Positions 1 to 9,318 of a stretch of DNA of 64,000 nucleotides are shown here, piece after piece. The DNA is from Pandoraea aquatica. GTDB lineage: Bacteria > Pseudomonadota > Gammaproteobacteria > Burkholderiales > Burkholderiaceae. Under the pieces are notes generated by a model. It made no database searches. It saw only the letters and a program-made list of their open reading frames with translations, and was not told where the DNA came from. A program made the position numbers and the translations under genes. The stretch spans positions 372,001 through 436,000 of the forward strand of contig NZ_CABPSN010000001.1 in the NCBI RefSeq assembly GCF_902459565.1. The letters run 5' to 3'. The stretch's first letter is position 1. Each line of letters starts with the position of its first letter.

Positions 1-818
1 CAGCCGACGGTCGTCAGCAAGCGATCCAGCGCTTCGAGCTGTCGCAACCACTCGGACGCCTCCGACGGACGTAACGCCCGAAGAAGGGCCTCGACGTCGC
101 CCGACGGAAACTGCTTCGTCAGCCGCTGGATCAACGTGTCTGGCGAAACGCTCGCCCGGATCTGTTGCCGGACGGTCTGTATGTCACCCGCCAAAACACG
201 TGCCAGAAGCCCTTCGATACCGTCGGCCCCCACACCATCGGCGTCGCGATGCCCCCGCGCATCCCGACTCGACACATCAGCACGTTCGGCTGGTGCGAAT
301 GATGGACCTACCCCCTGCTCCACCGACTGACCGGACGCCAGAAACGCCATCAGATCCGCCGCATCTGCTGCGGTGGCTGTCGCGAACTGGCTGACGCGGG
401 GTTTCGACGCTGCCTGAGATCTTACGGAAGCATCGGCACCGTCCAACCGCTTTTGCCCGACAGCCGCATCACCGCTATCCATGCCACGATCGACACCCAC
501 ACCTGCCCCGCCATCGACCGCAGCACTTGCGTCCCGACGCATGACCAACACATCCGCCAACGCCTGCGCCAGCCGTTCGGCCAACGTCTCAGTGAGATCC
601 TCGGCGTACACCTCGCCAAGGTCGACGTCGAGCCGATCGATACGGTAGATGTCTGCCACCGCGCCATCGCCGGACGCCTCATCGAACACCGACGCCACCA
701 CCGGAAGCAACTGGTCGACAACCAGCGCCCGCAGCGGTTCGCCTTGCGACATCGGCATGCCGCCCGACGCAAAGGTCAGATCGAAATCGAGCGAACGGAT
801 CCGATGTCGCAAGGCCAT
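1..818 (-). CDS. eCIS tape-measure protein (Afp14/Pvc14-like), N-terminal part
   Basis: Partial gene that leaves the window at its left edge; about 272 N-terminal residues are visible. The start is an ATG two bases after the stop of the preceding baseplate gene. The N-terminus shows the pattern of CIS tape-measure proteins: a short opening strand, then a helix with the motif LVVDQLLPVVASVFDE, then YRIDRLDVDLGEV and a second helix (TLAERLAQALADVL). A low-complexity, Ala/Asp/Gly-rich stretch follows, as expected for a length-determining protein. In the family it spans the tube lumen and sets sheath length. Being last visible in a long baseplate operon fits this role. Its full length, and therefore particle length, cannot be read here. 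Confidence 0.8.
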   Translation of the reverse strand, partial: MALRHRIRSLDFDLTFASGGMPMSQGEPLRALVVDQLLPVVASVFDEASGDGAVADIYRIDRLDVDLGEVYAEDLTETLAERLAQALADVLVMRRDASAAVDGGAGVGVDRGMDSGDAAVGQKRLDGADASVRSQAASKPRVSQFATATAADAADLMAFLASGQSVEQGVGPSFAPAERADVSSRDARGHRDADGVGADGIEGLLARVLAGDIQTVRQQIRASVSPDTLIQRLTKQFPSGDVEALLRALRPSEASEWLRQLEALDRLLTTVG

Positions 819-820
819 GG

Positions 821-3409
821 CTACACCCACAACGTCAGGTCGTGTGCGCGGCGGCGGCGCATCAGCAGCGCACGAAGGCTAGCGCTCGCGGCATCCAGCC
901 GGTCCGGTGTCGCTGCCGTTTCCCTCCCGCGCAGCCTCGCGCGCCAGAGTCCGTACCGATGCTCGAAGTCACGCATGGAGACGTAATCCATCCAGTGAAA
1001 TTCCGGCAGCAAGTGCGCGGGCAGATTGCGGCAAACCGTCTCCTGCGCCAGTTGGCGGAAGTCGGGATCGCTGAATCGCGACGTCCACGCCGGGAAGACA
1101 ACGCTTACCCGCGCGTTGAAGAACGATTCGGCCTCACGCGCCTGCGCATCGGCCTCGGCTGTCGTTCCGTCTTGCGTCGCCCCGGCTCCCCGCGGACGCA
1201 ACAGCACATGCTCCACGAGATAGAAGCCCTCGGACGCCTGATTCAGCGTGCAGAGAAATTCGCGGAGAATCTCGACGTATCGTCCGGCATAAGTCACCGC
1301 CTCGTCGCCATGAAATCGCGCCAGCGCGACTTCGCCGGACGCGTCACCACCGAGGCGCGCGTCATGGGTGCGGAAATGGACGTGCACGGCGTCGTCGTGC
1401 TGCCTCAGGATGAAATTCTCCAGACGCACGCCGTGAACGAGCAGCCCGCCGGGCAACGTGTCGCCGGGCTGTGCCGGTGCCCCGGCCGGACGCACTTCGG
1501 GCTCGCCCTGAGACTTGAGCACGATCAGACGCGCCGCCGCGAATTCGTAACTCTGCTTCGTCGCCGTGTGATCCCCTTGCAACCGAAAATGCCAGCGATT
1601 GAGCGCATCGCTCAGCGGCGCACCAGGTGGCTCGGCGGGTAAGCCCAGAAGAATCGAGATCTTCGCATGCACGCCGGCCACGTTAGGCCTGCCGTCCGCC
1701 CGCACGTCCGCCGCCGAGATATCGAACGCCGAAGCCCGGTCGCGTGAGAGCGTCGCAATGTGACGCAGAAAATCCAGCTTGTTGTCGATCAGCCAGCGCG
1801 CGCCGTGCACGTCCTGATAATCGTCGAAGCGGCGCAGGGACTTCTGGGAATACGTCTCGCCGTACATGGCCAGCAGCACGTCGAGCTGTCGGCTGCGACG
1901 GTCTTCGGCACGGTCCTTGCGCGAGACGATCCGGGCCAGCTGGCTGCGGATGGCATCCGGTGCATCCGTATAAAACGCTTCTATGTCCGGCAACGCCTCG
2001 TTGTCGATCCGCTGCGAAAAGTAGGTCTCGTACAGCGTGTCGACCGAGAACATGCGACCGATCGATTGCAGGTTTTCCAGATAGTTCGCCATCAGTTGCT
2101 CGGCCAGATACAGATAGGCCTTCAACTGATGCGCACTGACACGGTTCTCCAGCGGGGCCGTGGGCGGCACGCCGAAACGATTGATGCCGTAGATCGCCGG
2201 GAACTGATGCTGAATCGAAAAGTACTCGCGCAATTCGCGCGACTCGCCCGTCGGTGCAGGCACCACAGTCGCCAGCGACTGCTTCGTATTGCGCAGCGTA
2301 TCGAACTCGAAGCGCGCCTTGGCAAGCGCTACACGGGCGTCGTCGAGGACGACCCGCGACTTTTCCTCACGTCGATGATCGCGAGCGGACGTCAACGCAT
2401 GCGCCCCGCTCCCGACCGCCCCACTCGCGAAATGCAGTCGCAGGAAATTGCTCTGCGCATCGCCGGGAAACTGCAGGCGCAATACCGTGCCGGACGCGCC
2501 CGTCAAACTGTCGCCACTCACGGGCGTGCCGTCTGCGGTACACAGCGCAAGACGTTGCACGTGAGCCACGCCGCCCACCGTCTGCACCAGTCCGACGAGA
2601 CGCGCCACCGCGACCGGCGCGCCCTGCGCCTGAGAGCCTGTGCTCGCCACGTATCCGTGCACCGTCCGGGGCCCGGCGAACAACGTGTCGAGCGACACGC
2701 CGGCGTCAAACGCTTTGACATAACGATCGATGCGAAACCCCGAATGCACCGCGCGCGCACATTGGAAGAAGATGTCCGCAAAGATGGAAGCCGGATCGCG
2801 CTCGCTGTGAATCTGAATATCGCCGCTCAGATAGACCGACTGAACCGGCACGACGGTCACGTCCGACAGATCTTCCCCGAGATTCCGGTGGGCGTGAAAG
2901 ACTTCTCTCACCCGCAGACACACCCCAGCCTCGATCTGCGCGAGCGACGCCTCGTCGGCACGGTCATGTATCGCATCGTTCAGTTTGATGGCGATGCGAC
3001 ACAACCCGTGCGCGGGTTGACCGGTACGCCCCGGCCGTTCGTCACGCGTCAGCCAGACGTCTTCCAGATCGGGGATCGTGTCGTAAAGTACCTTGCGGTA
3101 GTCCTCGAATGTCAGGACCTCGCTCGGAAAAATCTCGTCCGCCGGATGCAGCGCGTGATGTTGGTAATCGATCTGTCCATCGGCATCGGTCAGGTAGTCC
3201 TCGGGCGGAAAGTCCGAGCGGTACCCGAGCTCGGTGATCGCGTAGCACAGCTGTTCGAGAATCGTGACGCCCGGATCATGCAGGTTGTAATCAGTCCAGC
3301 GATCGCCGCACAGCGCCTGCAACGTCGCAATCCCGGCGCGACGCAGCGCATCGAAATCGAGCCCTTGAGGGTCGGGCGCAAAGCGTGCGATGGACTCAGG
3401 CGCGTTCAT
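821..3409 (-). CDS. eCIS baseplate protein, Afp12/Pvc12-like
   Basis: An 862-residue protein. Near the N-terminus (about residues 40-50) it has DYNLHDPGVTILEQLCYA, a signature shared by the large gp6-like wedge proteins of Afp/PVC-type particles, followed by an acidic segment and long mixed alpha/beta domains. It probably forms part of the baseplate wedge ring together with the 1,289-residue Afp11-like protein. The ATG overlaps the upstream small gene's stop (ATGA), and the tape-measure gene starts two bases after its TAG, so translation is likely coupled. Assignment to Afp12 rather than another wedge component rests on position and the motif. No catalytic function is expected. Confidence 0.8.
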   Translation of the reverse strand: MNAPESIARFAPDPQGLDFDALRRAGIATLQALCGDRWTDYNLHDPGVTILEQLCYAITELGYRSDFPPEDYLTDADGQIDYQHHALHPADEIFPSEVLTFEDYRKVLYDTIPDLEDVWLTRDERPGRTGQPAHGLCRIAIKLNDAIHDRADEASLAQIEAGVCLRVREVFHAHRNLGEDLSDVTVVPVQSVYLSGDIQIHSERDPASIFADIFFQCARAVHSGFRIDRYVKAFDAGVSLDTLFAGPRTVHGYVASTGSQAQGAPVAVARLVGLVQTVGGVAHVQRLALCTADGTPVSGDSLTGASGTVLRLQFPGDAQSNFLRLHFASGAVGSGAHALTSARDHRREEKSRVVLDDARVALAKARFEFDTLRNTKQSLATVVPAPTGESRELREYFSIQHQFPAIYGINRFGVPPTAPLENRVSAHQLKAYLYLAEQLMANYLENLQSIGRMFSVDTLYETYFSQRIDNEALPDIEAFYTDAPDAIRSQLARIVSRKDRAEDRRSRQLDVLLAMYGETYSQKSLRRFDDYQDVHGARWLIDNKLDFLRHIATLSRDRASAFDISAADVRADGRPNVAGVHAKISILLGLPAEPPGAPLSDALNRWHFRLQGDHTATKQSYEFAAARLIVLKSQGEPEVRPAGAPAQPGDTLPGGLLVHGVRLENFILRQHDDAVHVHFRTHDARLGGDASGEVALARFHGDEAVTYAGRYVEILREFLCTLNQASEGFYLVEHVLLRPRGAGATQDGTTAEADAQAREAESFFNARVSVVFPAWTSRFSDPDFRQLAQETVCRNLPAHLLPEFHWMDYVSMRDFEHRYGLWRARLRGRETAATPDRLDAASASLRALLMRRRRAHDLTLWV

Positions 3410-3768
3410 TGCACCCTCGCGCCCGGCATACGGCCCGAACGGTCCGCCGCCTCGCTGCCAAACGCATACCTCGCGGCATGCAATTGCGCCTTAATGTCGT
3501 CGATCAGCCCGTGCACGCGGTGATATGGCAGATGCCCGAGCGCTTCGACGATCAGCGCGAAAGCCGGTGCATCGAGCGCACAGACGAGCGCCGCACCGGG
3601 GCTCACCGCGTTGGCCTGGCGGTTCAATGCGCCGATCAGTTCGAAGACTCGCTTGAACGGCAACTCGCCGAGCGCGCCCATCAGCAGCTGCGCGTCGTCG
3701 GTGCCGATGACGATGTCTACCGTTGCGGGCGTGGCCGCAGCGTTATCGTCGATGATTGCGTCCGTCAT
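3406..3768 (-). CDS. small eCIS-associated protein with an internal duplication
   Basis: A 120-residue acidic protein lying between the fibre-like protein and the Afp12-like baseplate gene, overlapping both by ATGA. I prefer the ATG at 3768, because it overlaps the previous stop, over an in-frame ATG at 3852 inside the upstream gene. The body contains two similar helices about 35 residues apart: LLMGALGELPFKRVFELIGAL and LIVEALGHLPYHRVHGLI, sharing ALGxLPxxRVxxLI. No enzyme motif is visible. I do not recognise a named family. Its place inside the baseplate operon suggests a structural adaptor or chaperone; that is inference only. Confidence 0.65.
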   Translation of the reverse strand: MTDAIIDDNAAATPATVDIVIGTDDAQLLMGALGELPFKRVFELIGALNRQANAVSPGAALVCALDAPAFALIVEALGHLPYHRVHGLIDDIKAQLHAARYAFGSEAADRSGRMPGARVQ

Positions 3769-4622
3769 TTCGCCCCCTTGGGTTCCGGATCGGTCGCGCT
3801 GCCTGTCATGTCGGGGTCGAACCACAGCGTGGTGAGGTAATACGTCACCCACGTCTTGGGCGCACCGGCGGCATCCCGCGCTGAGTCGTACGGACAGCCC
3901 ACGCGCATTTGCAGCACATAGCTATGCTTCGCGCCGTCGGGTGCATCGATCCATTGCAATTGAAGACGATTGCATTTGCTGCCGAAATGGGACTGACGGT
4001 AGTCGATGTCCCCCTTGCCGTTGTAGGCCATCACCGCGTAGGCATGCATCAGCGCAAATTTGCCGCTACCGCGTTTGCCGACACCGGCAGTGATCTCGAA
4101 CGCCTGACACCCCGTGAGCGGGTCGGTGATGTCGTGCCACTTGCCGTCGGCTTGCACGCTGCGCGCACCCGGGCGTCCGCGACGTCCGTCGGCCACCACG
4201 CGCCCGGCCACATCCAGTTCGTAAGTGGGGACAGCCGCCGGCGCGCCCTGCGCCCCTTGCGACTGGGTCGTCCCCGACACCGCGTCGCGCGTCGGCTTCT
4301 TGCCCAACTGTCGCAAGGTGAGTGCGTTGGGGTTCTCGGGATTGCCGAAGGCCAGTCCTCCGGCCTCGCTGTCAAGCTGGATCGTCCAGATGGGGCTCTT
4401 CAGATCGATGTTCTGGTAGAAGCTCAGCAGCTTGCCCTGATTGAGCTGAGAGACCTTCAGGCCATCGACCGGCGTCTTGTCGAACCCTTCGTCCACGATA
4501 TTGAGCATGGAGTCGATCAGTTCGGAGAAAGCCGTGGCCGACGGCATCTCGCCGTTGCCGAACTTACGCCGCAAAGTGTCCCGGTTACGCCGGGCGATCG
4601 GTTTTCCGTTCATGGTCGTCAT
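3765..4622 (-). CDS. putative eCIS fibre-like or baseplate accessory protein
   Basis: A 285-residue protein. The N-terminal 60 residues are helical and charged (LRRKFGNGEMPSATAFSELID) and lead to KVSQLNQGKLLSFYQNID and PIWTIQLDSEAGGLAFG. The middle carries a Gln/Gly/Ala-rich linker (TTQSQGAQGAPAAV) and the C-terminus looks like a compact beta domain with two cysteines. I recall similar N-termini in fibre-like proteins encoded in CIS loci, but cannot name the family with certainty. It sits where PVC-type loci often place fibre genes. The start region overlaps the 3' end of the large baseplate gene by 38 bases (29 if the ATG at 4613 is used). A role in target binding is inference. Confidence 0.55.
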   Translation of the reverse strand: MTTMNGKPIARRNRDTLRRKFGNGEMPSATAFSELIDSMLNIVDEGFDKTPVDGLKVSQLNQGKLLSFYQNIDLKSPIWTIQLDSEAGGLAFGNPENPNALTLRQLGKKPTRDAVSGTTQSQGAQGAPAAVPTYELDVAGRVVADGRRGRPGARSVQADGKWHDITDPLTGCQAFEITAGVGKRGSGKFALMHAYAVMAYNGKGDIDYRQSHFGSKCNRLQLQWIDAPDGAKHSYVLQMRVGCPYDSARDAAGAPKTWVTYYLTTLWFDPDMTGSATDPEPKGAK

Positions 4623-7600
4623 CCGAAATGATGAAGGTGGTGCCGATTTCCAACTGACTGAGCGTGGTCGGCACGCCCTCGTAATCCTTGTCGTCGTCTA
4701 CCGCTTCGATGGCGTGATGCGCCACCGGGATCGCAATGCTCCACGGATACAACGGAACGATGTCCGTCTGCGGGGACGTGGCGTCGCCCGAGCGCCGGGC
4801 GGTATCGAACAGCGTGAAGGTCTGCATGTCGGTGCCCGCTGCCGCCGAGGCGTCGGGGTCTGTGACCACGGTCGCTATGCGCAGCATCGAGAAGCCCGAG
4901 ACGTATTGGACATAGGGCAACGAACCGATATACGCCTCGAGATCATGTTGCCGAATGCACCATCCGAAATGCGTGCGGTAGCCCACGTCGTCCTGCCACG
5001 GTGTGAGGTAGCGCGATATCGCCTCGTTGAGCAGCGCGAGGTAATGACCGTTACCCGCCCGATCGGCGAAGCGCACTTTGCAGCGCACCTGAATGCGTTC
5101 GTAGACGGGGTTTTCGACGGAAACACTCGCCCAGGGTGACGACAACGCATTCGCGAATTCGGCGATCTGCTGCACGACGTTGCCGTCGAGCATCGGCATC
5201 TGTTCACCGTCCTTCGTCGCGGGCCAGTACGGTAGCGGCACGATAAGTGCTTGCCCCGGGCGAACACAATCGACCGGACCGTGCCGGGTCGACAGGTTCG
5301 CGAAGCACTTCACTTTGTAGACTTCGGCAAACGCCTCGAGAATCATCGATTCGAAGTCGGCGGGCGTGACCGCACGCTGCTTGTGGCGCAGTCGTTCGCT
5401 CACACGCGTACGCATCTGCTCGCGTGTCTCCTGTGCCCTGCCACCGCACGACGGCAACGGTTGCACGACGGACACGATGCCCGGCAGCGGCCGCCGGCTG
5501 CGCGCAATAGTGCCCGCTGGCAGGACTATCGGCACCTCCGGCGGGACATCGGCCCCGCGCCGGATCTGCACGGCTTGCGCGTGCACCGCGTACAGGCTGC
5601 AATACTTCTCCATATCGCGGTTGGCACTGATACGCAGCCAGTACAGGCCGTCTGGCATCACGGTGTTGCGATTGCCGATGTCGTCCGGCACCCGCAGCGT
5701 CACGATCCCCGAGGTCATGAGCTTGTGCGTGCCGTCCGTGAGCACATCGCGAAGCGCGAGTGGCTTCCAGACGTTGTTCCTGAGGTAGCTCCAGCGCAAG
5801 CCTGTCGGTCGAGCGACAGATACGTCATGGGCTTCATCGCTGGCGGCGTCAAGGGACGCTGTCACCGGCCGGGAGTCTTCGCGAAGCTGGAACAGCAACG
5901 TCAGCGTGTCGCCGAGGTCGTTTGCATCGATACCGATGTAGAGGTTGCCCGCATCTTCGAAGCGAGGGAGCAGCTCGGGCGCGGGATAGCTCGTCATGTC
6001 GAGCGATTCCCATCCGGACGGGAACAGATGCAGGAAGCGGCCGTCTTCGTCCCGATTCGCAATCCGGTCGACGCTGATCGCACCTGTCGCGCTGTAATCG
6101 AACGAGATCGTGTTGACGATCGGTGTGTACGGCGCGCGCGGCATCGGGCGCTGTCTGCGCCACATACGCTTGCGCGAGTTGGCGAGCATCGTCGAGGACA
6201 GCACCTGCGGGTACGCCTCGTGTCCGAACGCGAATGTGGGCGCGGCAAACGTAAATTTGAAAAATCCGTTCTTCGCCCCCGGCCCCCACGTGAGCGGATG
6301 CGCGGGACTGACGCCCTCGTCCGGCTCGAAGAGATGCGCGAGCGGTCCCGCCTCCCAAACGATGACGTTGTCGATACGCTCGCCCTTGCCGGGCGTGACC
6401 CGCGTGTGAAAGAGCGGCACGACAGGGCGCGGTGCATCGCCGGCCGGCAGCCATCCGCCCTTGGCCAGCACTTCGACCGACGCCACGAAGTCTTCGTTCG
6501 CCAGACGCACATCGTAGCCGTCATACCACGTGCCAAAGCCGCCGGTCACGCGCGGCAGATCCGCCCACTCGATGCGAAGGCCGAACCGCGTGATGCGCTT
6601 GGACGCCATTTCCGTGCTGCCCGCCACCAGATAGCTGCCGAGTCGCGGTAGCGGCCCGAACGGCGCGAAAGGCGTCGCAGCGCTGAGCTGGCCGATGTTG
6701 TTGTAGAGCACCAGATCACGACAGCCACGCGCTTCGACGTCGATGCGCGCGCCGGTCACGGGCAAATTGCGCAGCAAGCCGTACGGGAACAGATACGCGC
6801 CGGGATTGATGACGCAGCGCACGAGCGGCGTGTCGACATCGAAATTCTCGCCATGCAGCGCGGGCGAATAGCGCACCACCGACGCCGCCTCCGGTGCAAG
6901 CACGAAGCTGAGCGTCATTTCGTTGCCCAGCAGGCCCGGCACGTAACCGGCGATATCGATCCACCCCTTCTCTCCCGTCAACGAGACGGAGAACAAGCTG
7001 CGCAGAATCTTGAGGTAAAGGTCCTGACGTCGCAGATGACTATCATCCGCCGTTTCTGTCCTTTGTTCGTCTTCGCCACTGTCAACGGACTTGTCAACGC
7101 CTTCGACCGGCGCATTGAACACGGCGTCGGCGATGTGCCCGAGTTGCGTGACCAGCCGTGCGTCGGCAAACGTGATCGTCAGTTGGATGACGCGCTCACC
7201 CTCCTTGAGCAACAGTACCTTGCTGGCCAGGGCAAAGCCGACGCGCGCGGCACTATGCGGGCTGATGCCCGCGCCGGGCTTCGGCGCACCGAGCACCGGC
7301 CATGCCTGCGGGTGCTCCACAGCGGGTGGCCCGCACGGCACGTCCTCGAACCACGCCGCCGTGGGCCACTTGCGTCCCGTTGCGTCGTTGTCCGGATCCT
7401 CCGGCAGCAGGTTCTCCGGCATGCTGTAGCCGTTGTGGTCGAGATATAGCGTCTGCACGCGACTCACGCGCGCCCCGCTCACCCGCAGGTCGTCCTCCGA
7501 CTCGTAGACGATATCGTGACCGCGTGCGTCGACCCCGGCGGGGAATGCCGTCCCTGCGGGCACTACGACATCTCTGGCATCGGGATTGCGACGCAAGACC

Positions 7601-8454
7601 AGCCATGTACGATCGGGCACCACGCCGCGCGGCGCGCTGCCGAGCATGCGTTCGTAGTAGAAATCGATGAACTTCTGCGTGTATCCGTTGAGCTTGTTCT
7701 GGAGCATTCCGAACTGTTTGACGAACGCGATCAGCACGCCGATGGCCGGATCGTGATTCCCACTTTGCAGCGACGCCGGCAAGCGGGCCAACGCCTCTTT
7801 GCGCACCATCTCGATGGCTTTCATGTAGGCGTGAAAATCCGCGCGCACGTCCGCCTTGCCCGGTGCGGTGTCCGGTTCAGGCACAGCGACAGTGGACGTG
7901 GACGCGTGCGGCAAACGCTCGGCCTCGGTCCAGACGGGATCCAGCGGTTCGCGCAACGACATCGATTCGATCACACGCGTCACGCCCGAGGTCCGCCGGC
8001 TCAGTTGCATGATGACCGCTCGCAGCACTGTGCGCAGCGCCAGTCCGTTGTCCGTTTGTGCCTGCGTGAGCGCCACGTACCAGCCATTGAGCGTGGCGAC
8101 AAGTTCCGGCACCGGAGACGCGCCGACCATGGCGCGAACGCCCGCGCCGTTGCCACGCACGCCGTCATATTCCGGGGTGTCGCGCCACCACTGCGCAAAC
8201 CGCTCCGTCTCGCGCGACAGATCGAACGCCAGAATGCGGCTCATCACGACAGTTTCGTCGGCGCGAAAGAACGGCGACCAGTCGCCCTCGGGCTTGTCGT
8301 CGGCGTTGTGAAAGCGCACCAGCGCCGCGAACTCGACCACGACATCGAGCAGATCGTGGAACGTCATCTCGTCGAGATGGAAATACCCGTCCTGCAACGC
8401 GGGCAGCGCCCGCATCGCCTGACTGGTGCCATCTCGAATGATGAGGTTGTGCAT
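4585..8454 (-). CDS. eCIS baseplate protein, Afp11/Pvc11-like (gp6/J-like)
   Basis: A very large protein of 1,289 residues. The N-terminal 250 residues are largely helical and likely pack on the hub. The C-terminal third carries the baseplate J/gp6-like region, including LPGIVSVVQPLPSCGG, the TREQMRTRVSERLRHKQRAVT helix, and the PADFESMILEAF segment typical of this fold. In contractile particles this protein builds the inner wedge ring that holds gp25 and the sheath initiator. It follows the gp25 gene after 60 bases and overlaps the fibre-like gene. The ATG at 8454 has only a weak ribosome site, so translation may depend on upstream genes. Family assignment is strong. Confidence 0.85.
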   Translation of the reverse strand: MHNLIIRDGTSQAMRALPALQDGYFHLDEMTFHDLLDVVVEFAALVRFHNADDKPEGDWSPFFRADETVVMSRILAFDLSRETERFAQWWRDTPEYDGVRGNGAGVRAMVGASPVPELVATLNGWYVALTQAQTDNGLALRTVLRAVIMQLSRRTSGVTRVIESMSLREPLDPVWTEAERLPHASTSTVAVPEPDTAPGKADVRADFHAYMKAIEMVRKEALARLPASLQSGNHDPAIGVLIAFVKQFGMLQNKLNGYTQKFIDFYYERMLGSAPRGVVPDRTWLVLRRNPDARDVVVPAGTAFPAGVDARGHDIVYESEDDLRVSGARVSRVQTLYLDHNGYSMPENLLPEDPDNDATGRKWPTAAWFEDVPCGPPAVEHPQAWPVLGAPKPGAGISPHSAARVGFALASKVLLLKEGERVIQLTITFADARLVTQLGHIADAVFNAPVEGVDKSVDSGEDEQRTETADDSHLRRQDLYLKILRSLFSVSLTGEKGWIDIAGYVPGLLGNEMTLSFVLAPEAASVVRYSPALHGENFDVDTPLVRCVINPGAYLFPYGLLRNLPVTGARIDVEARGCRDLVLYNNIGQLSAATPFAPFGPLPRLGSYLVAGSTEMASKRITRFGLRIEWADLPRVTGGFGTWYDGYDVRLANEDFVASVEVLAKGGWLPAGDAPRPVVPLFHTRVTPGKGERIDNVIVWEAGPLAHLFEPDEGVSPAHPLTWGPGAKNGFFKFTFAAPTFAFGHEAYPQVLSSTMLANSRKRMWRRQRPMPRAPYTPIVNTISFDYSATGAISVDRIANRDEDGRFLHLFPSGWESLDMTSYPAPELLPRFEDAGNLYIGIDANDLGDTLTLLFQLREDSRPVTASLDAASDEAHDVSVARPTGLRWSYLRNNVWKPLALRDVLTDGTHKLMTSGIVTLRVPDDIGNRNTVMPDGLYWLRISANRDMEKYCSLYAVHAQAVQIRRGADVPPEVPIVLPAGTIARSRRPLPGIVSVVQPLPSCGGRAQETREQMRTRVSERLRHKQRAVTPADFESMILEAFAEVYKVKCFANLSTRHGPVDCVRPGQALIVPLPYWPATKDGEQMPMLDGNVVQQIAEFANALSSPWASVSVENPVYERIQVRCKVRFADRAGNGHYLALLNEAISRYLTPWQDDVGYRTHFGWCIRQHDLEAYIGSLPYVQYVSGFSMLRIATVVTDPDASAAAGTDMQTFTLFDTARRSGDATSPQTDIVPLYPWSIAIPVAHHAIEAVDDDKDYEGVPTTLSQLEIGTTFIISDDDHERKTDRPA

Positions 8455-8514
8455 CGGTTCGTGTTGTCGTTGCGCTGGTCGTGACGTTTCTTGTTATCGG
8501 GACACCGGGCCGTG

Positions 8515-8958
8515 TTACCGCTGCGGCTCGATCTGCACCGTCGGCACGTTGGTGCCTTCGAGGAAATAGAACGGGTAGACCATGTTGCTGCGGGTGTTCG
8601 TGCCGCGAACGGTGTAATCGATCAGCACATCGACGCGACCCTCCAGAACGTTGGACGCGTCGATCTCGATGCGCTCTACCGTGACGCGCGGCTCAAAAAA
8701 CAGAATCGCCCGGTCAATGGCGTCGCGCATCTCGGTCATCACGCTCTCGCTGATTTCTTCGAAAACGTATGTCTTGATCCCGCAGCCGAACGTGGGCTGC
8801 ATGATTCGCTCGCCGGGCACCGTCGACAGAATGATGCCGAGACTCTCGCGAATATCGGCCTCGGCTTCGACCATCTGCGTGCGGCCGCTGTCGGCGCTGT
8901 CGCCGAAGCGCGGGGGAAACGCCCAGCCGGTGCCGAGAAACGATTTGTCTGTGCTCAA
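8515..8958 (-). CDS. eCIS baseplate wedge protein gp25-like (Afp9/Pvc9)
   Basis: A 147-residue protein of the gp25/lysozyme-like baseplate family. Visible family signatures are the FLGTGWAFPPRF N-terminus, the helix ADIRESLGIIL, STVPGERIMQPTFGCG (the hallmark ERxMxPxFGCG) and the ISESVMTEMRDAIDRAI helix followed by a beta core. In related particles it connects the sheath to the baseplate and initiates sheath assembly. The start appears to be TTG, eight bases after a good GGGAGG site. It lies between the PAAR tip and the giant J-like gene, a permuted order relative to Afp/PVC, where gp25 comes before PAAR. Confidence 0.92.
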   Translation of the reverse strand: MSTDKSFLGTGWAFPPRFGDSADSGRTQMVEAEADIRESLGIILSTVPGERIMQPTFGCGIKTYVFEEISESVMTEMRDAIDRAILFFEPRVTVERIEIDASNVLEGRVDVLIDYTVRGTNTRSNMVYPFYFLEGTNVPTVQIEPQR

Positions 8959-8973
8959 ACGTGCCTCCCGTGC

Positions 8974-9276
8974 TCAGCCGCCGATCATCACGGTCGGACA
9001 TCCCAACACGATCGCGCCACCGTGCGCGCACGTGTCTCCGACACGCGCCGCCGGCTTGCCGCCGATCATCACGGTCGTCGAGCCCATGACGATGCTGTCC
9101 GGCGGACCGACACAAACGCAGTTATCTGTCACCACGGCGGCAGGCAGCTTGCCGACCAGCACCGTCGGCACGCATGGACCGATGATCGGACCGCCGACGT
9201 GCGGGATCGGCGCAGGCACGGCGGGTGTCTGCATCGGGCAGGTATGCATGTCGGTCAGTCTGGCGGCCATCGGCAT
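8974..9276 (-). CDS. eCIS PAAR-repeat spike tip protein (Afp10/Pvc10)
   Basis: A 100-residue PAAR protein. It begins MPMAARLTDMHTCPM and carries repeated short beta-turn units with GKPAARVGD (the PAAR motif) and paired Cys/His (HTCP, CVCVG, TCAHGG) that likely bind one metal ion at the tip. It caps and sharpens the VgrG-like spike. There is no C-terminal extension, so it is a bare tip and not an evolved effector. A strong AAGGAG site lies eight bases before the ATG. It is encoded immediately after the spike gene. Confidence 0.93.
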   Translation of the reverse strand: MPMAARLTDMHTCPMQTPAVPAPIPHVGGPIIGPCVPTVLVGKLPAAVVTDNCVCVGPPDSIVMGSTTVMIGGKPAARVGDTCAHGGAIVLGCPTVMIGG

Positions 9277-9318
9277 GTCGTTATCTCCTTTGTCTTTTCC
9301 CGACGCGTGTCGCGCGCG

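Noticed and set aside
1760-3523. Long plus-strand open frame of 587 residues
   Set aside because: Antisense to the Afp12-like gene; its composition is Arg/Val/Ala-rich noise typical of the shadow of high-GC coding DNA.
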